DNA from: Parapedobacter sp964498395
Lineage (GTDB): Bacteria; Bacteroidota; Bacteroidia; Sphingobacteriales; Sphingobacteriaceae
DNA: 64,000 bases
Assembly: GCA_964498395.1 (NCBI GenBank)
Contig: CAZCHE010000006.1
Span: 124,001-188,000 of the forward strand
Direction: 5' to 3'
Both the position numbers and the translations under genes were made by a program. The notes beneath the pieces were generated by a model. It saw nothing but the letters and a program-made list of their open reading frames with translations. It was not told where the DNA came from and ran no database searches. Below are positions 26,383 through 37,200 of the stretch, piece after piece (the stretch's first letter is position 1; every line of letters starts with the position of its first letter).

Positions 26383-27148
26383 CATCATCGCAAAAAAATA
26401 TATCGAAGTCAGCGAGGCAAAAAAACAAGCGACCACCAGTGACTTGGATAGGATGCCTTTGTCTACGAGAACACCGTTATCATTACGTGAATCTATCCTA
26501 GATATGGGGCGAAATGGCATCATTGCCGAATATAAACGTGCCTCACCATCCAAGGGGATTATCAATGACCGCGTCACCGTAGGAGACGTCGTTTCGGGCT
26601 ATCAACAGGCCGGCGTTTCCGCAGTGTCAGTACTGACCGACCCCGATTTCTTCAAGGGAAGTTTAGCCGATTTAGTGGCCGCGAGGGAAGCACTACAGAT
26701 TCCCTTGCTCCGCAAGGAATTTATCATCGATGAATACCAACTGGTCGAAGCCAAGGCCCATGGCGCAGATATCATCTTGTTGATTGCCGCTGTGCTGACC
26801 TCTTTACAGGTCAGCACCTTGGCCTCCTTCGCAAAATCCCTTGGCCTAAGCGTGCTTCTAGAGGTTCATAACCGAGCTGAACTGGAAAGCAGCATGAATG
26901 ACGCGGTAGATGCCATCGGCGTGAACAACCGTAACCTGAAAGATTTTTCGGTTTCCTTAGACCATTCATTGGAATTGGTCGAACGCATCCCCGATCAATT
27001 TATCAAGGTATCCGAAAGTGGCATCAGTAGTCCGGCAACCATCCGCCAATTGCGCGAAGCAGGATTTCAGGGATTCCTGATCGGTGAGAATTTCATGAAA
27101 ACCGAAAATCCGACACAAGCGATACAGGAGTTTGTAAAGGAATTATAA
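26366..27148 (+). CDS. trpC: Indole-3-glycerol-phosphate synthase
   Basis: Closes the indole ring from carboxyphenylamino-deoxyribulose phosphate in tryptophan synthesis. A (beta/alpha)8 barrel is indicated by IIAEYKRASPSKGIIN (phosphate and catalytic Lys region), VLTDPDFFKGSLADL, LLRKEFIIDEYQ, EVHNRAELE, IGVNNRNLKDF, VSESGIS and FLIGENFM. The 260-residue length is normal. It starts within trpG. In most trp operons trpD sits between trpG and trpC; here it is missing, and no trpD, F, B or A follows. Confidence 0.96.
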   Translation: MTILDNIIAKKYIEVSEAKKQATTSDLDRMPLSTRTPLSLRESILDMGRNGIIAEYKRASPSKGIINDRVTVGDVVSGYQQAGVSAVSVLTDPDFFKGSLADLVAAREALQIPLLRKEFIIDEYQLVEAKAHGADIILLIAAVLTSLQVSTLASFAKSLGLSVLLEVHNRAELESSMNDAVDAIGVNNRNLKDFSVSLDHSLELVERIPDQFIKVSESGISSPATIRQLREAGFQGFLIGENFMKTENPTQAIQEFVKEL

Positions 27149-27281
27149 TCCTTATGCCGTGATCTGGCCCAAGGCTAGAGTGGTATCTTCTTAATCACAG
27201 ACTAAAAGGAGAAGATGTCTCCTCGTACCTCGTCGACATGACGTCAACAAGGTGTATAATAGAACATTGCCATAAATTTCG

Positions 27282-27289
27282 TATTTTTG
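27282..27289 (+). promoter_or_regulatory. -7 element of the dus gene
   Basis: TATTTTTG matches TAnnTTTG and would give a start near 27296, about 20 bases before the ATG at 27315. No well-placed TTTG lies upstream. Confidence 0.4.
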
Positions 27290-27314
27290 CGCCGGAATAT
27301 CCGTGATACACAGC

Positions 27315-28307
27315 ATGTCCGTAAAGATAGGAAATATCGATCTAGGTGAATTTCCCTTACTCCTCGCCCCAATGGAGGACGTAAGCGACCCACCGTTCCG
27401 TTTTGTCTGCAAGCAAAATGGAGTGGACATGATGTATACTGAATTCATCTCTTCCGAAGGGCTTATTCGTGACGCCGCCAAAAGCCGCCAAAAGCTTGAC
27501 ATCTTTGAGTATGAACGGCCCATCGGTATTCAGATTTTTGGCAGTGATATCGAAACCATGCGTGAAGCCACCGAAATCGCCTCCCAAGTAAACCCCGACT
27601 TGATTGACATCAACTATGGTTGTCCCGTCAAGAACGTGGCCTGCCGAGGAGCCGGGGCCAGTCTTTTGCAGGATATCGACAAAATGACCGCCATGACCAA
27701 GGCCGTGGTTGAGGCTACGCATCTTCCGGTAACGGTAAAGACCCGCTTGGGTTGGGATGATAACACCAAGAATATCTATGAGGTCGCAGAGCGCCTGCAA
27801 GATGTCGGCATACAAGCCCTCAGCATACATGGCCGTACACGGTCGCAGTTATACAAAGGGCAGGCCGACTGGAGCATGATCCGTGAGGTGAAGCGAAATC
27901 CCCGTATACGCATTCCGATCTTTGGCAATGGCGATGTAGACAGTGTAGAAAAAGCGGTTGCTTGGCGTATGGAGTACGAAGTGGATGGCATCATGATCGG
28001 ACGGGCATCTATCGGATACCCCTGGATATTCCGCGAGATCAAGCACTTTTTCCAAACGGGCGAATACTTACCCGGCCCAACCATTGCCGAACGCGTAGAC
28101 GTTTGCCGCACGCACCTGCAGAAATCGGTGGAATGGAAGGGCGATAAAACCGGGATCTTCGAAATGCGGCGCCACTATGCCAATTATTTCAAAGGGATAC
28201 CCCACTTCAAGGAATACCGGATGAAACTCGTTACCTTGAATGACATCGCTGACATCCATGGCGTATTGGATGAAATAGGGGAACAATTTGAGTTGGAAGC
28301 GGTCTAG
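27315..28307 (+). CDS. dusB: tRNA-dihydrouridine synthase
   Basis: FMN-dependent enzyme that reduces uridines in tRNA loops to dihydrouridine. The Dus signature is clear: LLAPMEDVSDPPFRFVCKQN, PIGIQIFG, IDINYGCPVKNVACRGAGAS with the active-site Cys, VTVKTRLGWD, IHGRTRSQLYKGQADW, GNGDVDS and GIMIGRASIGYPWIF. The subgroup assignment DusB rests on overall pattern and is less certain than the family. The ATG at 27315 was preferred to the GTG at 27303. It ends 19 bases from the convergent flippase gene. Confidence 0.93.
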   Translation: MSVKIGNIDLGEFPLLLAPMEDVSDPPFRFVCKQNGVDMMYTEFISSEGLIRDAAKSRQKLDIFEYERPIGIQIFGSDIETMREATEIASQVNPDLIDINYGCPVKNVACRGAGASLLQDIDKMTAMTKAVVEATHLPVTVKTRLGWDDNTKNIYEVAERLQDVGIQALSIHGRTRSQLYKGQADWSMIREVKRNPRIRIPIFGNGDVDSVEKAVAWRMEYEVDGIMIGRASIGYPWIFREIKHFFQTGEYLPGPTIAERVDVCRTHLQKSVEWKGDKTGIFEMRRHYANYFKGIPHFKEYRMKLVTLNDIADIHGVLDEIGEQFELEAV

Positions 28308-28326
28308 CTTATAGCGGTTCTACGCG

Positions 28327-29823
28327 CTACCCCCGCAATACCTTCAGCAGCGGCTTCCGTTCGACAAACAGGGTCAATACCGCAAACCCCACAAACAGCA
28401 AATTTCCGATGACAAGGTGACGGCCGCATACATCGAAAGCAAGCCAACATACGGCTACGCCAGCCAAAATGTATCCGATATTCTTCCCTACTCGATAAGG
28501 AATCGGATACCGCTGCTGACCTAGCAGATAAGATAGCAACACCATGGACCCATAGGCCACGAGGGTCACCCACACCGCAGCCACATAACTGTATTGCGGG
28601 ATAAAAAGATAATTGAGCACCACCGTGATGACGGCTCCCATACCCGAAATGTAAAGCCCGAATCGGGTCTGGTCTGATAGTTTATACCAGACAGAAAGGT
28701 TCATATAAATGCCCAATAATACATAATTGAGCAATAATACCGGAATAATGTGCAATCCCGACCAATATTCGGCCTGTTGTTCGGGCGTTCCCCCTTTGAT
28801 GAAATACTTCAACCACTCAATGTTAACCGTGATGCCCACCATCACCAATACCATCGCAATAATGAAGTAGTCCATGATGAGTGCATAGACCTTGCGGGCA
28901 TTCTCGTTTTTGGAGTAATTAAAGAAGAAGGGTTCCGCACCCAAGCGAAATGCCTGGATAAAAATGCTCAGGAAAACGGCTATCTTTGAAACCGCCCCAT
29001 AAATACCATTGTCAATTTTTCCCGCATCTCCCGGCACCAATTTCGGTATCATCAGCTTATCTAGGTGTTCATTGATGATAAACGAGATGTTCGCAATCAG
29101 GATGGGGAAACTATACGAAAGCATGTCAAGAAGTAGCTTCCGTTCGAGGCGAAGCCCTATTTTCCGTATTTCAGGCAACAAGAGCAGCAATGTAAGCCCA
29201 CTTGCCGATAGGTTAGCGATAAACACATAACCCAACCAACCGGGCCGATACCACCGTTCGAAAAGCAATTGGGAAGCGGGTACATGGTCGATCAACCATG
29301 GAATAGCGACGATAAACGTTAGATTGAGACCAACAAAGGTGATAATATTGGCTAATTTGAGCAAGGCAAACCGAATCGGGCGTTCCTGTGCGCGCAACTG
29401 CGCAAACGGGATAACGGCCAATGCATCTGCGACGAGAATCAGGCCAAAATACCGTACATAACGGTTGTAATCAGCATGGTACTCCCCATTGTTGAGCCAC
29501 GTGGCCAAATCACCCGAAAACAAAAATACGGAGACAAGGAAAATGGCCGAGGTGAATAGAACAACTATAAAACTATTGTTCAGCACCTTGTCGCGGTTAT
29601 CCTCATGCTTTTGTAGGTAACGGAAATAGGTCGTTTCCATCCCAAAAGCCAGGACGGCGTTGATCATCGCCGCCCAACTGTATAGGTTAGTAAATATCCC
29701 GTATACTGCCGTCGGAAATTTCCGCACAAAAAGCGGGGTAAGCACAAAATTGATGAGCCGGGCGATGATGGTGCTCAACCCATAGATAGCGGTTTGGCCA
29801 GCAAATTTTTTGAGAACAGACAA
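28327..29823 (-). CDS. Polysaccharide/lipopolysaccharide flippase-like membrane protein
   Basis: 498-residue integral membrane protein of the MOP (Wzx/MATE-like) superfamily with about 12-14 hydrophobic helices. The N-terminus KKFAGQTAIYGLSTIIARL and the internal GMETTYFRYLQKHEDNRD are usual in lipid-linked-sugar exporters of Bacteroidota. It probably moves a lipid-linked oligosaccharide across the inner membrane. Translation seems to begin at a TTG (29823): an in-frame TAG lies immediately before it and homologues begin with a very similar sequence. It follows the acylphosphatase gene by 16 bases, so the two are probably cotranscribed. Confidence 0.87.
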   Translation of the reverse strand: MSVLKKFAGQTAIYGLSTIIARLINFVLTPLFVRKFPTAVYGIFTNLYSWAAMINAVLAFGMETTYFRYLQKHEDNRDKVLNNSFIVVLFTSAIFLVSVFLFSGDLATWLNNGEYHADYNRYVRYFGLILVADALAVIPFAQLRAQERPIRFALLKLANIITFVGLNLTFIVAIPWLIDHVPASQLLFERWYRPGWLGYVFIANLSASGLTLLLLLPEIRKIGLRLERKLLLDMLSYSFPILIANISFIINEHLDKLMIPKLVPGDAGKIDNGIYGAVSKIAVFLSIFIQAFRLGAEPFFFNYSKNENARKVYALIMDYFIIAMVLVMVGITVNIEWLKYFIKGGTPEQQAEYWSGLHIIPVLLLNYVLLGIYMNLSVWYKLSDQTRFGLYISGMGAVITVVLNYLFIPQYSYVAAVWVTLVAYGSMVLLSYLLGQQRYPIPYRVGKNIGYILAGVAVCWLAFDVCGRHLVIGNLLFVGFAVLTLFVERKPLLKVLRG

Positions 29824-29839
29824 CTATATTCCGATTATG

Positions 29840-30157
29840 TTAGCCTTTTACTTTTCTGATGACTTCAAAGTTACGATAGTTTTTCACTTCGCCGGCTTCG
29901 TAGATGACGTTTTCAACCACGGCCTTTTCCGGCCCTTCACGGCACCAGTCGAGAAAAGATTCCAACGCAAAATCATCCCCTTCGGCTTCGATATAAACGG
30001 TACCATCAGGCATGTTCCTGGCGGTACCTTTTACACCAAGTTGGTCGGCCACGGCCTTCGTGGTGAGGCGGAAAAACACGCCTTGAACATGGCCTGATAC
30101 CGTAATATTGAGGTGTTTCTTTCCTTCCATGCTGCTCATCTTGGAGTTGCCTATCAT
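29840..30157 (-). CDS. acyP: Acylphosphatase
   Basis: Small cytosolic hydrolase of acyl phosphates. The two catalytic residues are in the standard places: Arg in GHVQGVFFRLTTKAVA and Asn in GTARNMPDGTVYIEAEG. ATG codons at 30157, 30139 and 30130 are all in frame; the one at 30130 (MEGKKHLNITVSG) gives the family's usual ~95 residues and is the more likely start. It sits between a PorP-like gene and a flippase on the same strand. Confidence 0.92.
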   Translation of the reverse strand: MIGNSKMSSMEGKKHLNITVSGHVQGVFFRLTTKAVADQLGVKGTARNMPDGTVYIEAEGDDFALESFLDWCREGPEKAVVENVIYEAGEVKNYRNFEVIRKVKG

Positions 30158-30238
30158 GGGCCAAAAATAAGGAGCAAATTTGGAAATCCCCGCTTTTATA
30201 TTGCAGGAGTGTTTGCTTAAAAACGTTGCTTCGTGCTG

Positions 30239-31129
30239 TTAGAGCAATCCCTTCACACCACCAAAGCGGTAACTCAGCCCGATTTCATGCGTACTATTCT
30301 CAATGCGCCTGTTTAACGGCTCATTTTTCGGGTTAAATTGATAACTGTAACCGAAGCCAAGGCCAGAGAAGTTGAACTGTGCCATGCCGGCAAGATCACC
30401 GTAACTCCGCACATTCAATCCGATGCCAAATACACTTTTGATGAAGAACAATGCCGACACCTCCGCCTGTGGACGTAAGTTTTCGGCATAGGTGACTAAT
30501 AAGGAAGGCCGGAAATGGAAGTCTGGCCCCATGGCAAACAACGCCCCCGCCGTGAGGTGATACTGGTTGCGGAAATTGTACCGATTATCGGAATCGACAC
30601 CCAAACTACCCAACATCAGCCGGGGGAGTGACAGCCCGACATAGTACCGCTCTGGGCGGTACAGCATCACGCCAAAGCCGAGTAGCGCATCCGTTTCGAT
30701 AATATCCTCACGAAAGGCAGGATCTTGCGGATCCAGTTGGGAAAACCGGCCGTTATGGTAAGCAATTCCGGCATTGAGTGACACGCCCACATACTCGACC
30801 TCCGATATGCGGATACCTTTGGCAAAAAAAGCCGAAGCTTCCGTCAGCTTCTCCACCGCCAGGCTTTCGTGGCGAATGTTGATGCCTGCCGTGGCACCTA
30901 TATGTTGGAAACCCATATGGCCACTGCCCCAGAATACCGTGGGGGCACCCTCTATGCCTACCCACTGCCTGCGTCCGATGACCGAGGCCTCACCCCCGGG
31001 GAGCATCAAGCTCGCTGCCGGGTTCAGCAGATTCCGTACCTGTCCATGTTGCGTGTACGTAATCGGCTGTTGCGCAGACAGTGTTGCCATTGACAGCAGC
31101 AAAAACGCAAATGATATAATCCTTTTCAT
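30239..31129 (-). CDS. PorP/SprF-family type IX secretion membrane protein (module A)
   Basis: 296-residue outer-membrane beta-barrel protein with a signal peptide (MKRIISFAFLLLSMATLSAQ). PorP/SprF proteins are usually encoded directly after a giant T9SS surface protein and help its secretion or attachment. Features include the early segment TQHGQVRNLLNPAAS, the RRQWVGIEGAP block and repeated amphipathic strands ending LSYRFGG. It lies 95 bases downstream of the 2,139-residue adhesin. A paralogue at 42828, about 85% identical by eye, follows another adhesin. Confidence 0.92.
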   Translation of the reverse strand: MKRIISFAFLLLSMATLSAQQPITYTQHGQVRNLLNPAASLMLPGGEASVIGRRQWVGIEGAPTVFWGSGHMGFQHIGATAGINIRHESLAVEKLTEASAFFAKGIRISEVEYVGVSLNAGIAYHNGRFSQLDPQDPAFREDIIETDALLGFGVMLYRPERYYVGLSLPRLMLGSLGVDSDNRYNFRNQYHLTAGALFAMGPDFHFRPSLLVTYAENLRPQAEVSALFFIKSVFGIGLNVRSYGDLAGMAQFNFSGLGFGYSYQFNPKNEPLNRRIENSTHEIGLSYRFGGVKGLL

Positions 31130-31224
31130 TTCTATTTCTGTTTATTTTGTTTTTCGCTCTTCACCTATTCATGCATTCGCTAATTCGTACCTATACATTG
31201 ACGAATGAGCATATCAACAACTTA

Positions 31225-34200
31225 TCAATACCTCAACACGAAGTACCCTGTTTTGTGAAACCAGCCGCCAGTAGTGTCTTTTACCTCCAAAACGTAAAAA
31301 TATGTGCCTGCGGCTACTCGCAATTGCCCCGTTCCGATACCGCGGAATGCTACCCGGTCATTGTCGTAACCCGCAGCCTCCCACACAATGGTTCCGTTAC
31401 GGTTCAGTATCGTTAGCCGGTTTTCCGGATAATCACGGATACCTTCGATCATCAGAAAATCATTGATCCCATCGCCATTGGGCGATACCGCTTGATGTAC
31501 GCGCACCGGGAAGTTTTCCGACGGGTCTACTACCCGAACGGTGATCGTAATCGATTCGGCCGCCTCGTGGTTAGCGTCACCAGCTTGCGTAGCCGTAATC
31601 CGTATGGTTCCTAAGCGAAGGATGGTCAGCGTATTACCATCCAGTGTTGCTACCTGCTCATCGTCAATGGCCAACGAAACAGGCAGCCCGCTTGAAACTG
31701 ACACGATAAGGGGGATGCTTCCCGCATCACGGGATACGTCACCCACTTCTTCAAATGTGATGCTTTGCGTAGCTTTTCTCACGGTCAGCACTTGGCTTGT
31801 TGTTGGTCGATTACTGTAATTTCCATTATCAGGCACCGTTGCTGTAATGGTCGCTGTACCCGCACCGGTAATTCGGACCGATCCATCGACGATTTCGGCT
31901 ACCGATTCGTCACTACTTATGTAGGTCACTGGCTCTCCACTGCTGGCCGTAGCGCCAGCACTGAAATCGGCATCACCATAAGTTTTCTCTAGCAATGTGG
32001 GAAAGTCCATTGTCCGGGTTGCAGGGGTGATTTCTAGGGTCGCCGTCAGCACCCTGTCTTGGTGATTGTTGCCCCCATCGATGGTGGCCGTAACCGTTTG
32101 TACCCCTACATTTACGCGACCATTGTTAGTATATGTTACCGTGACACCTTCGGGCAGCTCACCAACGATAGACAGGGATCGATGTGTACCATCGTAAACA
32201 AAACTACTAGAGGGGAAAGTCACTGAAATCTCCGGTGGAGCTGTAATTTCCAGCGTTGCTGTCAGCACCAAATCCTCGTAATTATTGCCTCCGTCGATGG
32301 TACCCGTAACCGTGTAGACACCCACCTCGGTCTGGCCATTGCCCGTGTAGGTCACTTCCGTCCCATCAGGCAAATCTCCCGATATGGTCAGCGACTTGGC
32401 CGTGCCGTCATAGACAAAGCTTTGATCGTCAAAAGTAATGATGTCGACGAGTTGGGCCTTGGTGATCTCCAGCTCGGCGGTCAGCACCAAATCCAAGTAG
32501 TTATTGCCTCCGTCGATGGTGGCTGTAACCGTGTAGGAATCCGCATCGGTTTGCCCGTTTCCTGCGTAGGTCACTTCCGTTCCTTCAGGTAAATCTCCTG
32601 ATATGGCCAGTGACTTGACCGCGCCATCATAGACGAAGCTACCGTCGACAAGGGTAATCACGTCCGTAAGCGAGGCCTTGGTAATCTCCAGCTCGGCGGT
32701 CAGCATTAAATTCTCGTAGTTATTGCCGCCATCGATCGTGGCCGTAACCGTGTAGACACCTGCTTCGGTCCGCCCGTTGCCCGTGTAGGTCACTTCCGTT
32801 CCTTCAGGTAAATCTCCTGATATGGTCAGCGATTTGGCCGTGCCGTCATAGACAAAGCTGTCATCGTCAAAAGTAATGATGTCGACGAGTTGGGCCTTGG
32901 TGATCTCCAGCTCGGCGGTCAGCACCAAATCCAAGTAGTTATTGCCACCATCGATGGTAGCCGTAATCGTGTAGCTACCTACCTCGGTCTGCCCATTATC
33001 TGTGTAGGTCACTTCCGCACCATCAGGCAAATCCCCTAAGATGGCCAGCGACTTGGCTGTTCCATCATAGACGAAACTATCGTCGTCAAGGGTGAGGATA
33101 TCAGCAAGCGATGCCTTGGTAATCGCTAACTCGGCGGTCAGCACCAGGTCGTTGAAGTCGTCTCCTCCGTCAACGGTAGCCGTCACCGTATAGATGCCTG
33201 CTTCGGTTTGTCCATTACCCGTGTAGGTCACCGCTACTCCACTAGGCAATTCACCGGCTATCGACAGTGACTTGGCGGTGCCGTCATAGACGAAACTATC
33301 GTCTTCAAAAGCAACCACAACGACCGTGGCCGTGGCATTGCTTTCGTTTCCGCTGTGATCCGTCGCTGTGAATGTGACCATATTTATACCTAAATCTTCA
33401 CTATTGAACGCCATTTTAGAGAGCACCAATGTCGCAATGCCGCAGGCATCATCCGAGCCGTCGTCCACCATTTCTGATGTGATAGTGGCCTCTCCATCGA
33501 CATCAAGTGCTACAATGATGTTGCGGGTTTGCACGATCGGGGCTGTCACATCGACTACGGTCACCGTGGCCGTGGCGCTAGCCTCATTACCTGCCTCATC
33601 GGTTACCGTCAACGTCACCTCCACAGGTCCGATGTCCGAGCAATCAAAGTCGGTTTGGTTAATTGTGAATACCAAATCCCCTTCAGGCGTCAGGTTATCC
33701 GAAGAACCGTCATTAACATCCCCGGCAGCAAGCGTTGCCACACCATCTGCATCCAATTCAAGTGTGATATCCTTGGCCAGGGCTGTTGGAGCAATACCAT
33801 CCACGATGAGCTGGCTGGATCCCGAAAGTGATGCTGTGGTACCAGGGGTCGGCAACGTCAAGTCAGCTCCGACACCCGCTTCTGACGATTCAATGGTGGA
33901 GCCGATGGCCAATTCCAACGCACCCGTGTTCAGGTAATCCAAGTGCGTGCTCTCATCACCCGGTTGTACCGTGTACTGGAAAACTAATGTTTCTTCCCCC
34001 GAACCGCTCACATAACTTGCAAATCGGCCAGGAACACCGGTTGCCAATAGGAGGCGTATGCCATCGCCCACTTCAGTGGCGATGACCTCCCGGTCAAATT
34101 CCACGTGGATGGTGATCAAGCTTCCCGAGCCATAAAGCACATCGGCATCGGGCGAGTAGACCCGGTTGATGCGAGGAACAGTGGAGCGAACCGTAATGGT

Positions 34201-37200
34201 CAATTGCTCATTTGCTAGTTGTGCGGGTCCACTGCCCGTATTTTCGTTATCGTTAATGGTCATATCCAACGGCACATCATCGAGGTCGTCCAGCGCATTG
34301 GTAAACTGCAGCTCGCCATCAGCGATATAATTATTGATATCCGCAAGCGGTCCCTCAAGAACTACCGTATGCGATCCCACAACCGTCACGGCAATATCGC
34401 CAGAGATAGGGGCTGTAAGCGTGCCCCTATCAATGGGTATTGAAAATGTCGCCGTTACCGCGTTAGCCCCGGCATCCGGATCATCAACCGAAATTCCTGT
34501 GAGTGCGGTGGCTACGTTTTCCACTACTTCGATGGATGTCGGGGCATCGATGGTCGGTGGGTCGTTGACATCGATTATCTCGATTTGCCTCATGACCATA
34601 TTGCTGCTATCCACACCGTCGTGCACAACAAAGGTAATGGCCCTATTGACAGTTTCGGGCGCCTTCGATGTATTACTGTAGTTCACGGACCGCAATGCCG
34701 CCTGCCACTGCGCCAAGGTGGCCGTCCCACTCGTAGAAGTAAGTGCCAACACGCCGGTACCTTCATCAAAACTACCGCTCACATCGCCCATGCTGCTATT
34801 GTTGTTCGTAAAAGCCAGCACATCCTGATTGCCATAGTAGTTTGCCGTGATGCTGACGGTCGCCCATGCTAACGTTTCATTGTCGGGATCTGAGACGGTA
34901 ATCCCGTCATCTACCGCGATAGGCAATGGCGTATCACCCAATACCTCCGTAAACGTAGTGAGCGGGCCACTTCTCGTCAAATGAGGCGCATCGTTGATCG
35001 CCACTATCGTGACGGTGACATCGCTCGGTTCACTTGTCGCCCCTCCGCCATCATTCAGGGTGACGCGAATCGTACGCGGATTGATGGATGGATTGAGGGT
35101 ATTGCTGTTACTATACGTCAGGTTGCTAATTAGGGCCTGTGCCGCAGCAGGGGTTGCATTTGACGTAAAGGATATGACTAAATCTGCCGCATTCGTTCCT
35201 TCTCCGGTAATCGTACCGATGAGGGTTCCCCCATATCTCACTTCATCCTCTGACACACCAATCTCTCCTACCCCTGTTCCTTCATTTCGGATTGCCACGA
35301 TATCTTCTGCTGCAATCCCGTTGGCTACGATGGACACCGTAAGATTACCCCCGTCAAAATCGGGGCTATCCGAGTCGCTGACCGTGGCGTCTCCTCCTTC
35401 GTCGAGCAAGACCGCCGGGCCACCCTCGGTAAACGAAACCTCATCTCCGTCGAGATTGGTGATGACAGGCGGCTGGGGTTCAGTGATTTCCACATCTTGT
35501 GTGGTGGAACAGTTATTTGCATCCGTTACGGTGACCGTATAGGTTCCGGCCGATAGGCCCGTGGCCGTAGCTGCTGTACCACCTGATGGAGCCCAACTAT
35601 AAGTATAGGATGGTCCCGTGCCACCCGATGCGCTCACCGTGGCTGAGCCGTCATTGCCGCCGTAGGTGGTCACATGCGTAATGGCGTTAACAGTGATCGC
35701 AATTGCTGACGGTTGCGTAATCGTGAACGTCTGGGTGTCTTCGCAACCCTTATCGTCCGTCACCGTAACGGTATAGGTTCCAACAGCTAGACCGGAGGCC
35801 GTAGCCGCTGTTTCTTCGGGCAAGTCATCCCAACTGTAGCTGTAGGGTGCTGTGCCTCCGGCCACGGAAACCGTAGCCTCTCCATCGTTGCCGTTAAAGC
35901 AGGAGACATTCGTTATGAAGCCAGCCGATGCAACTAAAACCGGTGGTTCCGTAATCGTGAAGCTTTGGGTGGTCGTGCAACTATTGGCATCTGTCACCGT
36001 TACAGTGTAATCTCCCGCCGACAGGCCCGTGGCCGTAGCGTCCGTGCCGCCAGATGGCGCCCAACTGTAGCTATAGGATCCGGTACCACCGGTCACGGAA
36101 ACCGTAGCCGAGCCATCGTTGCCGCCAAAGCAGGAAACATTTGTTTGGCCGCCAGACGATGCGACCAAGGCCGACGGTTGGGTTATTGTGAATTGTTGGG
36201 TCGTCTGGCAAAAGTTGCCGTCCGTGACCGTGACGGTGTAGGTACCCGCCGATAGTCCCGTGGCCGTAGCGGCCGTGCCGCCCGATGGTGCCCAGCTGTA
36301 ACTATAAGTACCGGGGCCCGTTCCACCTGTCACGGAAACCGTGGCCGTACCGTTTGTGCCGCCGAAGCAGGATACATTCGTCTGGCCACCTACAGTCGCC
36401 GCTAATGGCGAAGGCTGAGTGATGGTAAATTCCCTGGTGATTACGCAATCATTCGCATCGGTGATGGTTACGGTATAATTTCCAACAGAAAGACCAGTGG
36501 CCGTGGCTGTTGTTTGTACAGGAGAAGTATTCCAGCTATAAGTGTAACCTCCTGCACCACCTGATGCAGTGACAGTAGCCGTACCATTGTTGCCACCGAA
36601 GCAACTGACATTCGTTTGTGAGGTGGTCGCAGTCAGGTCTGCAATCAACTCCGCTGCATTGGATGGTGTTTCACAGGAAGCTTCTATAGCGACACAGCGG
36701 TATAAGTACCCATCCATCGCACTGGTCACTTCCGTAATGGTTAGCGTAGTGGTCGTTACCCCACTGTACACCCCACCATTGCTGATGTCCACAAATCCCG
36801 AGCCCGTATTGACCTGCCATTGGTAGGCCGAAGCACCCGTAACCGTGATGCTGAATGTCGCATTGTCACCTGCGCATACCTCTTGGTCTATGGGATGTGA
36901 GTCTATAGTGGGTGGTGTACATAACACTTCGAATAACCGGAAATTATCAATGGCAAATTCTTGTGTACCGGAGGCATCAGCACTTGCCCGAAAGCGCAAA
37001 TCCAATGTACTGCCCGTGCCGATAATAGACCATGTAACCTCCTGCATGGTCCTAGATAGCAACATGCCGTCCCCGATTCTATCGCCATTGGTATCTTCCC
37101 GCATCCGTCCGGCTATACCACTGGATTGGTCTGCATAGAACCCTCCTGCTCTTACCCACGTTCCCCCATCGATACGATACTCCACTTCTAGAAAATCATA

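Noticed and set aside
32030..33320. CRISPR-like regular repeats
   Set aside because: The repeats are ~219 bp, in frame and encode MBG-like domains of the adhesin; there are no short repeats with unique spacers.
33368..33937. 189-codon ORF on the plus strand inside the adhesin
   Set aside because: It is antisense to the conserved adhesin frame, low in complexity (Ser/Thr/Val-rich) and has no recognisable domain or promoter.
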